Positions 54,440-62,371 of a DNA stretch of 64,000 nt are shown here, one piece after another. Under the pieces are notes generated by a model. That model made no database searches and was not told the DNA's origin. It saw only the letters and a list, made by a program, of their open reading frames with translations. The translations under genes and the position numbers were made by a program. This DNA is from Nocardioides rotundus. Lineage in GTDB: Bacteria; Actinomycetota; Actinomycetes; Propionibacteriales; Nocardioidaceae. Every line of letters starts with the position of its first letter. Within the stretch, counting starts at the first letter, position 1. Location: contig NZ_CP082922.1 in NCBI RefSeq assembly GCF_019931675.1, positions 1,627,001 through 1,691,000 of the forward strand, written 5' to 3'.

Positions 54440-56281
54440 TCACAGCGGCTTGCGCAGCAGGCCGGTCAGCGCCGCGAGCAGCAGCGCGGTCAACACCCAC
54501 GCCGCACCCTTCAGGACGCTCAACGTCACCGCGGCCCACCCAGCCGGAGGGCTCCACTGCGTCGATGTGGTCACGGCGGCGGCCGGGACCGCGACCGTGG
54601 CCGCGTAGCCGGCGGGGTGGAACTGGGCCACGTCCCACCCTGCGCGCCACTGACCGGACCGCACCACAGCCGGTGGCTGCCCGCCCTCCAGCATCCCGGG
54701 GTCGTTGCGGACGATGGCCTCACGAACTACAGGCGTGGAGGGCGTGGTGAACTCCGTGCGCTGGGTGAACGCGATCATCCACGCGGCCGCGAAGACCACC
54801 ACGAGCCATCCCAGCGCCCGCCACGGGTAGTAGCCGTACCCGGCCGAGACCCGGTAGACCCACCGCAACGCTCGGCCCGGGAGCCCGAGGCGTGCCGAGG
54901 AACGCGCCGCGGACAGGTACCGCAGCCTGCGCGCAGCGTCCTCGTGCCCCGTCCGGGCAATCACGGTGGCAATCTCCTCGCGCGGCTGCGGCGAGGTCAC
55001 CGGTGCCAACCAGTCATCCAGCACGTCGGGGTCCGCAGACACCGGGCCGGCGAGGACGCCGATCCTCCACCCAGGTGGGGAGTCCACATCCAAGACGGGG
55101 CGCTGTCCGGCGCCGGGGAGGCGCAGGGCACCCACCTCGAATGGACCGAGGCGCACGGGCGCACCCTCGGGCGCGATGCGCAGGTTGAACTCATCCCTGA
55201 CGACCGAGTGCTCAACGTGCAGCGACACCGGAGTCCCGGCCAACCCCGCCGCGGAAAGGTCCAGGTTCCCGTCGATCCGGCTGCCGCGTATCCGGAGCGC
55301 CCCGAGTGCGGTGATGTCGCGTAGATCTAGGTCAGCTGCCGCCCCCAGACTCTTGACGCTCAAACTGACGGGCGCTTGGCCGGGGTCAGCCCCTGCCCCC
55401 AGGGTGGCGCCCCTTATGTCCAGTTCTCCGCCGACGCCGGTGCGGTACAGCAGAACCGAACCCGCGGTGGCGATCTTCGTGAGCAGGAGGTCACCGGCGA
55501 TGCGTGTCCGGTCGAGGTAGAGGCTGACGTCGGGGCCGTTCAGCGTGGCCTCCCACAGATAGAATCCTGACCCGACGACCACGTCGAACATCCGCACGGT
55601 GCCTTCGGCATGGAGGCCGGACGCGTGGATGTCGTCAGCGATCTGGGCTCGGTCGCAAACGAGACTGACCGGGGCTCGCAGGGTCGCCCGGGTTAGTGAG
55701 AGTTCGCCTTCGATCCGCGCACTGTAGAGCTCCACGCTCCCGGCAGCGTCTACCTGTACGACGGCGTGGCCGCCGACGTGGACACCTCCCGCGTTCAAAC
55801 TGATCGGTTCCCCGAGCAGCCGCGCAGAGTCGAGTTGGAGGAACCCCTCGGCACGGGCCTCTAGGAGCGTGATGAGGTCGTGCGCCGTCACCCGCGACAT
55901 CGTTAGGTCACCGTTGATCCGTGCTGCTGAGGCGTCCAACGGCTGGTGCAGGACCGACTCAGTCAGGTCCAGAGCGGGCGCCGTCAGGTGCGTCATGCGC
56001 ACCTCACCGAGGAAGTGGGAGCCGACAATTCGGACCGGGAAGCCGAGCGTGACGTACTCGAGGTCCAGGTCACCGACCACGATCGCCCCCGACAGCGTCA
56101 GCCCCCGCGCGTCCGGATCGGTGACCGACGTCAGGACCTCGCGCAGCATCGCGGCGTCTACCCGTTGCTCGGCGTACTGGGGACGCTGAACCTCCTCAGG
56201 GTCGTGGTCGGAGCGGACGGCGCCCAGGTGGATCTGCGATCCGGTCCGGATCGCGTGCGCGAGCTGCTCCGTGGTCAGCAT
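54440..56281 (-). CDS. Beta-helix-like repeat protein with C-terminal membrane helices
   Basis: A 613-residue protein. Residues about 55-400 form many short repeats of the type GDLDLEYVTL, GEVRMTHLTA, GDLTMSRVTA, GELSLTRATL, GDLLLTKIAT, GELDIRGATL and GNLDLSAAGL, spaced about 20-30 residues. This is a right-handed beta-helix pattern related to pentapeptide repeats. The last 150 residues hold two hydrophobic helices (about 490-510 and 590-610) with an extracytoplasmic loop between. Actinomycete relatives are labelled membrane-associated oxidoreductase, but no redox motif is visible. ATG start. The function is unknown. Confidence 0.7.
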   Translation of the reverse strand: MLTTEQLAHAIRTGSQIHLGAVRSDHDPEEVQRPQYAEQRVDAAMLREVLTSVTDPDARGLTLSGAIVVGDLDLEYVTLGFPVRIVGSHFLGEVRMTHLTAPALDLTESVLHQPLDASAARINGDLTMSRVTAHDLITLLEARAEGFLQLDSARLLGEPISLNAGGVHVGGHAVVQVDAAGSVELYSARIEGELSLTRATLRAPVSLVCDRAQIADDIHASGLHAEGTVRMFDVVVGSGFYLWEATLNGPDVSLYLDRTRIAGDLLLTKIATAGSVLLYRTGVGGELDIRGATLGAGADPGQAPVSLSVKSLGAAADLDLRDITALGALRIRGSRIDGNLDLSAAGLAGTPVSLHVEHSVVRDEFNLRIAPEGAPVRLGPFEVGALRLPGAGQRPVLDVDSPPGWRIGVLAGPVSADPDVLDDWLAPVTSPQPREEIATVIARTGHEDAARRLRYLSAARSSARLGLPGRALRWVYRVSAGYGYYPWRALGWLVVVFAAAWMIAFTQRTEFTTPSTPVVREAIVRNDPGMLEGGQPPAVVRSGQWRAGWDVAQFHPAGYAATVAVPAAAVTTSTQWSPPAGWAAVTLSVLKGAAWVLTALLLAALTGLLRKPL

Positions 56282-56490
56282 GGGCCAAGCCTCACACCAC
56301 CCCCAACGCTCCGACCACCCCTACGCGACTCCACCCGGGCCGGGAGCAGCACGCACCGATCGTCGGCCTGACGGATCTGGACGCCGTCGTCGGGGGAGTC
56401 GCGTCACCCGCCGACCTGCCGGGAGCGAACGCAGGGCGGGGCGACGTCGCCGCTAGCCCGGACGGTTTGCTCGCCACTGTCGGTGGGTCG

Positions 56491-56922
56491 TCAGTGACCG
56501 GTGGTGTAGAACTCGCTGAGCCGAGCGATGGCTTCAGCTTTCGTCATCGCGTGCACTTCGGATTCCGGGATGCGCGCCTGCACAGTGAGCGCCCGGATCA
56601 CGCCCACCGGGATCGCGTCGGTGACCTCATGTACCTCCCCCCGATTGGGCACTACCTGGTGATCGACGCAGTCCCAGAACTCCTCGGCCGTGACGTGCAG
56701 TTGGTCTCGCAAGATGTGGGCCCAGATGCTGGGGCCGTAGTCGGTCCGGTCGACGGGGTGACTGATCCGCGTGTAGAGGACCGAACCGTCAGGTAGCGCC
56801 AGCTCGTAGTTCACGTGGTGGGAGCCTCGCTTACCCGTGGCGCGCTTGCGTTCTGTCCACCCTTCGGTGGTGCAGAAGGTTTCGTGGTCGACGCGGGTTG
56901 CTGGGGGTCGCTTCTCAGGCAC
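56491..56922 (-). CDS. Putative toxin of a toxin-antitoxin pair
   Basis: A 143-residue basic protein. Its N-terminal half (FCTTEGWTERKRATGKRGSHHVNYEL) resembles the short beta-hairpin/basic region of proteins labelled cytotoxic translational repressor in actinomycetes. The second half is helical and acidic. GTG start six bases after the stop of the antitoxin-like gene, so the order is antitoxin first, as usual. The target would be translation or RNA if the label is right; that is inferred from family naming and position only. Confidence 0.55.
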   Translation of the reverse strand: MPEKRPPATRVDHETFCTTEGWTERKRATGKRGSHHVNYELALPDGSVLYTRISHPVDRTDYGPSIWAHILRDQLHVTAEEFWDCVDHQVVPNRGEVHEVTDAIPVGVIRALTVQARIPESEVHAMTKAEAIARLSEFYTTGH

Positions 56923-56928
56923 GCGGGA

Positions 56929-57342
56929 TCAGCCGAGCAACCAGTCGCGCAGCTGGTCATCTGAGGCCAGCGTGATGACCTGCACCAGGCCCCAGTTGTC
57001 GGCGTGGTTCGCAGCGACCCGCAAGCGTTCGGTCCACGCCTCGGCATAGTCACGCAGTGCGTCGATCATCTCCTCGACAGCGTCCTCGACCGTGGCTCCG
57101 TCGGCCGCAACCGGGATCCCTGGCAGGTAGATCGACCAGCCATCGCCCTCAGCCACCGCGTGAGCCCCCGAGGGGTGAAGGCGGGTCAAGAAGTGCACAA
57201 GACGGTCTGCGTCGACGGCAGCAACTCGGCGCGCATCACGGGTCACAGTGGCAGGGCGACCTTCGTCGGCGGCGTCGAGAAGGTCCTTGAAGTGCTCGCG
57301 CGCCTCGCGGGCGCTGCCGTAGTTGACGGTTCCGGTAGTCAT
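56929..57342 (-). CDS. Putative antitoxin (Phd/YefM-like N-terminus)
   Basis: A 137-residue protein. The first 50 residues (NYGSAREAREHFKDLLDAADEGRPATVTRDARRVAAVDADRL) have the Phd/YefM pattern: a short strand, a helix of the AREHFKDLLD type, and a beta hairpin around the PATVTRDARRVA segment. A C-terminal extension with DGATVEDAVEEMIDALRDYAEAW, a HicB-like helix, is unusual and may bind the toxin. ATG 57342 is chosen, with AGGAG upstream. A palindrome in front of it (57373-57391) suggests self-repression. Confidence 0.65.
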   Translation of the reverse strand: MTTGTVNYGSAREAREHFKDLLDAADEGRPATVTRDARRVAAVDADRLVHFLTRLHPSGAHAVAEGDGWSIYLPGIPVAADGATVEDAVEEMIDALRDYAEAWTERLRVAANHADNWGLVQVITLASDDQLRDWLLG

Positions 57343-57372
57343 GGTCGTGGATCTCCTGCACGGTCTCGCGTA

Positions 57373-57391
57373 CGTGTACACAGCGTACACG
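57373..57391. promoter_or_regulatory. Palindromic operator before the toxin-antitoxin pair
   Basis: CGTGTAC (57373-57379) and GTACACG (57385-57391) are perfect 7-bp inverted arms around ACAGC, 31 bases before the antitoxin start. A further TACGTGTAC overlap extends the left side. Toxin-antitoxin genes commonly repress themselves at such sites. Confidence 0.6.
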
Positions 57392-57599
57392 GAGTTTGGT
57401 GGTTTGAACCACTGCGCCCCTCAGCCGGTGCCGCGCCGACGCTGTCCCCGCGATCAGCGGCGGCCGTCATGAACCGCGCTGCTCCGCCAGGTTCACCAGC
57501 GCTTCTCCTGTCCATCTGCACCAGGGAGTTCGGCGGGCCGTCCCAGTCGGACGCGGTCGCCCGAGGCTCGAGCGTCCCGGCCACCTGCCGGGGGCGGAT

Positions 57600-58298
57600 T
57601 CATGCTCGGGCGTCGTCGCCCGGCGCCGGCTCCCCGTCGCGGACCGCGCCGTTCACCTCCGGCGCGACGGCGGACGCGGCCTGCTCCAGCCCGGCCAGCA
57701 GCGCCTGCCGGGAGGCGCGCACGTGCTCACGCATCACCCGTTCGGCGCTGTCGCCGTCCTTGGCCAAGATGAGATCCAGGACCCGGTGGTGCTCGGCCTC
57801 TGACTGCAGCACCCGGCCCGGCTGCCGCAACGAGGTCGACACCAGGCGGGCGTAGGCCAACTGGTTCATCAACAGCCCGTACAGACTGGACAGCTTGGTG
57901 TTGTCCGCCCCGCGGATGAGTAGGTCGTGGAACTCAGCGACCAACGCCTGATAGCGCTCCCGGTCACCTTGCTCGGCCACCGCGTCGGCCTCGGCGACGT
58001 TCGCCGCGAGCGCGTCCAGCTCCGGCACGCGGCCCCGTCCGGCCAGCAGCCTGGCCGCGGCTCCTTCCAGGAGCTCCTTCATCTCGAACAGCTCGACGAT
58101 CTCGCGCCGTGACGGAGTGGTGACGAACGTCCCGACCCGCGGCCGGATCCGCACCAGCCCCTCGGTCTGCAGCTGCTTGAACGCCTCACGCACCGGGGTA
58201 CGACTCACGCCGAACTCCTCGGCGATCGCGAGCTCGGAGATGTTCTCGTCCGCGGCGAACCGGCCGGCGATGATGCGTGCTCTCAGCTCGTCGATCAC
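57600..58298 (-). CDS. GntR-family regulator with FCD domain (FadR type)
   Basis: A 232-residue repressor. The winged helix (about residues 1-65) shows ENISELAIAEEFGVSRTPVREAFKQLQTEGLVRIRPRVGTFV. The FCD domain follows, with the metal/ligand-binding Asp and His residues in FHDLLIRGADN and EHHRVLDLI. GTG 58298 is the only start in the frame after the flavin reductase stop, though it lacks a good ribosome-binding site. It is the last gene of the flavin-reductase/SnoaL/BCCT group and probably controls the divergent promoters at 60978-61167. Confidence 0.88.
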   Translation of the reverse strand: MIDELRARIIAGRFAADENISELAIAEEFGVSRTPVREAFKQLQTEGLVRIRPRVGTFVTTPSRREIVELFEMKELLEGAAARLLAGRGRVPELDALAANVAEADAVAEQGDRERYQALVAEFHDLLIRGADNTKLSSLYGLLMNQLAYARLVSTSLRQPGRVLQSEAEHHRVLDLILAKDGDSAERVMREHVRASRQALLAGLEQAASAVAPEVNGAVRDGEPAPGDDARA

Positions 58299-58350
58299 CC
58301 GGCCGCGCGAGCTGCCGCGAGGTTCGGTGGGGGAGATGGCACCGGCTCCT

Positions 58351-58860
58351 TCACTGCAGGGCGCTCAGTGCGCCACCGTCGTAGAATCCGCCGGCACTGT
58401 AGACCATCGGGTGCGCGTCGGTGGTCTCCGCGCCCACTACCCGGCAGATGAAGATGGTGTGCGTGCTGGCCTGCAGCCGTTCCCGGATTCTCACCTCCAT
58501 CCGGGCGGCCGTGCCGTGCAGGTAGGGGCTGCCCTGCGGTGCGGGGGACCACGTCAGTCCGGCGAACTTGTCCTCGGCCTTGGTGGAGAACGCCTTGACT
58601 ACGTCGAGCTGGTCCACCGAGAGGATGTTGATCGCCAGGTGCTCGGAGCGGAACAGCACGTCGTGGGTCGAGGAGGACCGCATGACGCACACCAGTACCG
58701 TGGGCGGGTCTAGGGAGATGCTGGAGAACGCGTTGACCGCCAGCCCTCGCGGCCGCGGCTGGTCGTTCTCGTTGTCGATCGTGGTCACCACGGTGACGCC
58801 GGTGACGAAGCGGCGGTTGACCTGCTTCATCAGGTCCTGGTCCAGCGGGGAGTCGGTCAT
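58351..58860 (-). CDS. Flavin reductase family protein (FMN-binding split barrel)
   Basis: A 169-residue flavin reductase of the HpaC/DIM6 type. It shows RRFVTGVTVVTT near the N-terminus, GLAVNAFSSISLDPPTVLVCV (flavin binding) and the VGAETTDAHPMVYSAGGFY end. It supplies reduced flavin to a separate monooxygenase. No monooxygenase gene is in the window; it may lie beyond the right edge, after the aldehyde dehydrogenase. ATG start. The gene lies 39 bases after the SnoaL gene in the same direction. Confidence 0.88.
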   Translation of the reverse strand: MTDSPLDQDLMKQVNRRFVTGVTVVTTIDNENDQPRPRGLAVNAFSSISLDPPTVLVCVMRSSSTHDVLFRSEHLAINILSVDQLDVVKAFSTKAEDKFAGLTWSPAPQGSPYLHGTAARMEVRIRERLQASTHTIFICRVVGAETTDAHPMVYSAGGFYDGGALSALQ

Positions 58861-58899
58861 CGGGTCCTCTCAACTCAACTCGGATGGTGCGGGTGCCGG

Positions 58900-59322
58900 T
58901 CAGTCCTGACCTACGGTGATGATGCCCAGCGCGCTGAGCAGCGCGCGCGGGTCCCAGGTCACGTGCTCGCGCACGATCTGGCCGTCCTGCAGTTCCGCGA
59001 ACGTCGCCCCGCTCACCTCCACCCGGCGGTGCGTCGGCGGGACGCCGAGGAAGCCGTGCAGGTGGGTTCCGGCCGAGTGCCACCGGATCGCGACCTGGTC
59101 GCCCTCGATCACGATCTGGTCGATGGTGGTGACGATGTCGGGGAACGCGGCCCTGGTGGAGACGATTGAGGCGAGGAACTGCTCGCGCGTTTCGCCGTCC
59201 TCAGCGCTGGCGGTGATCCGCCGGTAGTCCGGCGAGAGCAGCTCGGCCAACGGGCCGGTGTCCCCGGCGTCCCAGGCGGCGTCCCACGCCTCGACGATCT
59301 GGTTGCGGACCTCAGTGGTCAC
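58900..59322 (-). CDS. SnoaL-like ester cyclase family protein
   Basis: A 140-residue NTF2-fold protein with the SnoaL/ester-cyclase pattern: VEAWDAAWDAGDTGPLAELLSPDYRR, then AFPDIVTTIDQIVIEGDQVAIRWHSAGTHLHGFLGVPPT, including the conserved W-H-x-G-T-H motif. Such proteins catalyse ring closure or act as small isomerases in catabolic and polyketide routes. ATG overlaps the BCCT stop by four bases (ATGA), so it is part of the transporter operon. It is not close to the other SnoaL protein at 47399. Confidence 0.82.
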   Translation of the reverse strand: MTTEVRNQIVEAWDAAWDAGDTGPLAELLSPDYRRITASAEDGETREQFLASIVSTRAAFPDIVTTIDQIVIEGDQVAIRWHSAGTHLHGFLGVPPTHRRVEVSGATFAELQDGQIVREHVTWDPRALLSALGIITVGQD

Positions 59323-60977
59323 GACTGGCTCCTCTCAACGGGTGTTTCGCCCGGCACCGGGCCGAAGGTGCGCAGCCGGTCGTCATTGAGCTCCTTCCAG
59401 AAGGAGATCGCGAGACCGGCGATGATCACCAGGAACGGTGCCGAGGTGACGATCACGGTGTTCTGTAGCGCGGTCAGGCCGCCGCCGAGCATCAGCACGA
59501 TGGCGGTGACCCCGGTCAGCACACCCCACAAGATGAGCACTGAGCGGCGCGGGGTGAGCGACCCGCCGGAGGTCAGCATGGACAGCACGTAGGTGTTCGC
59601 GTCCGCGCCGGAGATGAAGAACATGACGACCAGGAAGATCGCCACGACCGAGGTCACCCCGGAGAGCGGGAAGTACTCCAAGGTGGCGAAGAACGCGGAG
59701 TTGATGTCGGCGCTGGTCTGCTCGGCGATGTTGCCGCCGCGGAACATGTCCACGTTGATCGCGGTGCCGCCGAAGACGGTGAACCAGGTGAAGAAGACCA
59801 GCGAGGGGACCAGCAGCACCCCGGCGATGAACTCGCGCACCGTGCGGCCGCGCGAGATCCGGGCCAGGAACACCCCGACGAAGGCGCCCCAGGAGACCCA
59901 CCACGCCATCATGAAGTAGGTCCACCACTGCATCCACTCCAGTCCGCCGAACGCGGTGCCCTGCAGGCTCATCCGGAAGAAGTCGCTGGCCCACATGCCC
60001 AGGGACTCGATGAACAGGTTCGCGACGAAGACGGCCGGCCCGACGATGAGGATGAAGACGAACAGGGCGAGGCTCAGCCCGGCGCTGGCCTGGCTGAGGT
60101 ACTTGATTCCCTTGCTGACGCCGGTGACGGCGGAGAAGGTGAACACCGTGGTCACGACCGCGATGATCAGCACCTGCACGACGTTGTTGACCGGGATGTT
60201 CCACAGCGAGTTCAAGCCGTTGTTGACCTGCAGCGCCCCCAGCCCGAGCGAGGTCGTGGTGCCGAAGAGGGTGGAGAAGACGGCGAGCACGTCGATCGTC
60301 TTCCCGATCGGACCGTTCACCCGCTCGCCGAGCAGCGGGTAGAACAGCTGGCTGACCAGGCTGATCCGGCCCTTGCGGTAGATGCTGTAGGCCATCGCGA
60401 GACCGAAGACGGCGAAGATCGCCCACGCGTGCAGACCCCAGTCGAAGTAGGAGTACTGCATCGCCCGGACCGCGGCCGCCGGAGTGCCCGGCTCGGCCAG
60501 CCCGTGCGGCGGGGTGGCGAAGTGGGAGATCGGCTCAGCCACCCCGTAGGAGACCAGCCCGATCCCCATCACCGCGGCCAGGATCATCGCCAGCCAGCTG
60601 ATCGTGTGGAACTCCGGGCGGTCGTCGTCGTGGCCCAGCCGGAGCCGGCCGCAGCCGCTGAAGGCCAAGAACGCCAAGAAGATCAGCAGGCCCAGGGTGA
60701 CCACCAGGTAGAGCCACCCGAAGCTGGCGGTGAGCCAGTTCAGCGAGCTAGTGGTGACCGTGGCCAGGTTCTCGGTGAACACCGCGCCCCAGACCACGAA
60801 CACGACCGCGATCGCCACCGAGGCGTAGAAGACCGACCCGAGCCGCTGGGTGGCCTCGGCCTCGTCGCCGTGCGGGGTGAAGATCTCCGGCTCCTGCGCC
60901 AGGTGCTCCGGGTCGTGCGTAGTTCCGAGATGACGGTGAGCCTCGGGCCGGACGCGAGGCGGCTTCTGGTCGGTCAT
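59319..60977 (-). CDS. BCCT family transporter (betaine/carnitine/choline type)
   Basis: A 552-residue BCCT carrier with 12 helices and hydrophilic ends. The BCCT signature around helix 8 is present: MQWWTYFMMAWWVSWGAFVG, followed by FLARISRGRTVREF. The helix-4 part reads FDWGLHAWAIFAVFGLAMAYS. Carriers of this family take up quaternary ammonium or similar zwitterionic compounds, driven by Na or H. The C-terminal tail is short and lacks the long osmosensing stretch of BetP, so nutrient uptake rather than osmoregulation is likely. ATG start. First gene of the operon. Confidence 0.92.
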   Translation of the reverse strand: MTDQKPPRVRPEAHRHLGTTHDPEHLAQEPEIFTPHGDEAEATQRLGSVFYASVAIAVVFVVWGAVFTENLATVTTSSLNWLTASFGWLYLVVTLGLLIFLAFLAFSGCGRLRLGHDDDRPEFHTISWLAMILAAVMGIGLVSYGVAEPISHFATPPHGLAEPGTPAAAVRAMQYSYFDWGLHAWAIFAVFGLAMAYSIYRKGRISLVSQLFYPLLGERVNGPIGKTIDVLAVFSTLFGTTTSLGLGALQVNNGLNSLWNIPVNNVVQVLIIAVVTTVFTFSAVTGVSKGIKYLSQASAGLSLALFVFILIVGPAVFVANLFIESLGMWASDFFRMSLQGTAFGGLEWMQWWTYFMMAWWVSWGAFVGVFLARISRGRTVREFIAGVLLVPSLVFFTWFTVFGGTAINVDMFRGGNIAEQTSADINSAFFATLEYFPLSGVTSVVAIFLVVMFFISGADANTYVLSMLTSGGSLTPRRSVLILWGVLTGVTAIVLMLGGGLTALQNTVIVTSAPFLVIIAGLAISFWKELNDDRLRTFGPVPGETPVERSQS

Positions 60978-61131
60978 GGTGCGGACTCCCTGGGTCCAGA
61001 GGTGCCGGATGTGGGCTACATCACCGGCTGTTGTATGCCAGAGGAACGTAATGACGCAGTGTGATGCATGTCAATAGATCCGCCGAGATCGCCCGAAAAC
61101 CCGCTAAAAGGCTAGGTGGAGCGTTCGGGCC

Positions 61132-61161
61132 TTGACGGAGCTGCGGCGTCAGTCCTACGGT
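61132..61161 (+). promoter_or_regulatory. Promoter for a leaderless transcript of the DUF1185 operon
   Basis: TTGACG (61132-61137) and TACGGT (61156-61161) are separated by 18 bases. The expected start point falls at about 61168, which is the A of the ATG itself. There is no Shine-Dalgarno sequence before this ATG, which fits a leaderless message, common in actinomycetes. Confidence 0.5.
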
Positions 61162-61167
61162 TCTGGC

Positions 61168-61818
61168 ATGCAACAGACGATCCCCGAGCAGGTCTCGGCC
61201 GCTCCCGTCCGAACACCGTCTGCGGCCGACCTGGGCATCCGGCGGGTGGCACTGCAGGTCGAGGAGGTGCTCACCGAGGCCGGCACCGCGCCGCAGCGTC
61301 CCGCCACCCGTGCGGTCGTCGCGATCGTGCTCACCAACCCCTGGCGCGGCACCCCGCCTGAGCGCGACCTGCAGCCTGAGGTCGAGCAGCTCGCGCCCGC
61401 CCTGGCACGGATCGCCGCCGACCGGCTGCTGGACGCCCTCGGCGGCGTGGAGCACGTCGAGGCGTTCGGCAAGGGCGCCGTCGTCGGCCTGGACGGCGAG
61501 CTCGAGCACGGGGGAGCGCTCATCCACACGCCGTACTTCGGCAACCTGCTGCGCGAGTTCCTCGGCGGGGAATCGATCATCTGCTTCGCCGACACCCGCG
61601 CCGACGCCGGCGAGGTACTGACCGTGCCCATGTGGCACAAGACCCACGCCGCGACCCGCAGCCACTACCAGACCATCACTACGCGACTCTCCGACGCCCC
61701 GCGCGCCGGTGAGATCGTCGTCCTTGCCGCCGCCTCGACCGGCCCCCGGCCGCATCCGAGGATCGGCGATCGCAGCACCGACCCGACCGTCACCTCCGAG
61801 ACCCTGAAGGACAGCTGA
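61168..61818 (+). CDS. DUF1185 (amino acid synthesis family) protein, copy 1
   Basis: A 216-residue member of DUF1185, a family labelled amino acid synthesis without proven activity. Shared landmarks with copy 2 are VVAIVLTNPWRGT, the FGKGAVVGLDGELEHGGALIHT block, the FGNLLREF-type helix, ATRSHYQT and a late PRAGEIVVLAAAS. ATG 61168 has no ribosome-binding site and seems to start a leaderless transcript. It is followed one base later by copy 2. The pair may form a heteromer. A catabolic role is inferred from the neighbours. Confidence 0.8.
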   Translation: MQQTIPEQVSAAPVRTPSAADLGIRRVALQVEEVLTEAGTAPQRPATRAVVAIVLTNPWRGTPPERDLQPEVEQLAPALARIAADRLLDALGGVEHVEAFGKGAVVGLDGELEHGGALIHTPYFGNLLREFLGGESIICFADTRADAGEVLTVPMWHKTHAATRSHYQTITTRLSDAPRAGEIVVLAAASTGPRPHPRIGDRSTDPTVTSETLKDS

Positions 61819-61819
61819 C

Positions 61820-62371
61820 ATGCAGGTACGCAAGATCGTCACCCTCATCGACGAGACCCACATCGAAGGCGGGAAGCCGGTCGACCCCGCGGCCCGGGTC
61901 GCCGTGGTCGCCGCGGTGATCGAGAACCCCTGGGCTGGCCAGGGATTCGTCGACGACCTCGGTGCCGGCATCGACGCGACCGCCTCCGACCTGGGCGCGC
62001 TGCTGGCCCCGCGGGTCCTGGAGGCGCTGGGCGCACCGGCCGAGGCCTACGGCAAGGGCGCGGTCGTCGGCCTGGACGGCGAGATCGAGCACGGCTCCGG
62101 GCTGATCCACACGCTGAAGTTCGGCAACCACTTCCGCGACGCCGCCAACGCCAGCACCCTGCTCCCCGCAGTGGAGAAGCGCGGCCCCGCCGGGGTCGTC
62201 TTCGACATCCCGCTCAAGCACATCACCGACGCCACCATCCGCTCCCACCACCAAACGGTCGAGGTGCGCCTGGCCGACGCCCCGCACGCCGACGAGATCG
62301 TGATCGCGCTCGCCGCCGCCGCCCAAGGCCGTCCCCAGCAGCGGCTCGCGGACCTCTCCACCGAGCAGTGA
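61820..62371 (+). CDS. DUF1185 (amino acid synthesis family) protein, copy 2
   Basis: A 183-residue DUF1185 protein, paralogous to copy 1 but with a shorter N-terminus: VRKIVTLIDETHIEGGKPVDP, VVAAVIENPWAGQGF, YGKGAVVGLDGEIEHGSGLIHT, ATIRSHHQTVEVRLADAPHADEIVIALA. The GKGAVVGLDGE-EHG block is almost identical in both copies and probably forms the active or binding site. It starts one base after the first copy and its stop overlaps the hydrolase start as GTGA. No function is proven for the family. Confidence 0.82.
   Translation: MQVRKIVTLIDETHIEGGKPVDPAARVAVVAAVIENPWAGQGFVDDLGAGIDATASDLGALLAPRVLEALGAPAEAYGKGAVVGLDGEIEHGSGLIHTLKFGNHFRDAANASTLLPAVEKRGPAGVVFDIPLKHITDATIRSHHQTVEVRLADAPHADEIVIALAAAAQGRPQQRLADLSTEQ

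Noticed and set aside
57343..57390. Upstream ATG start of the antitoxin (MYAVYTYARP)
   Set aside because: It lies inside the palindromic operator and has no ribosome-binding site.
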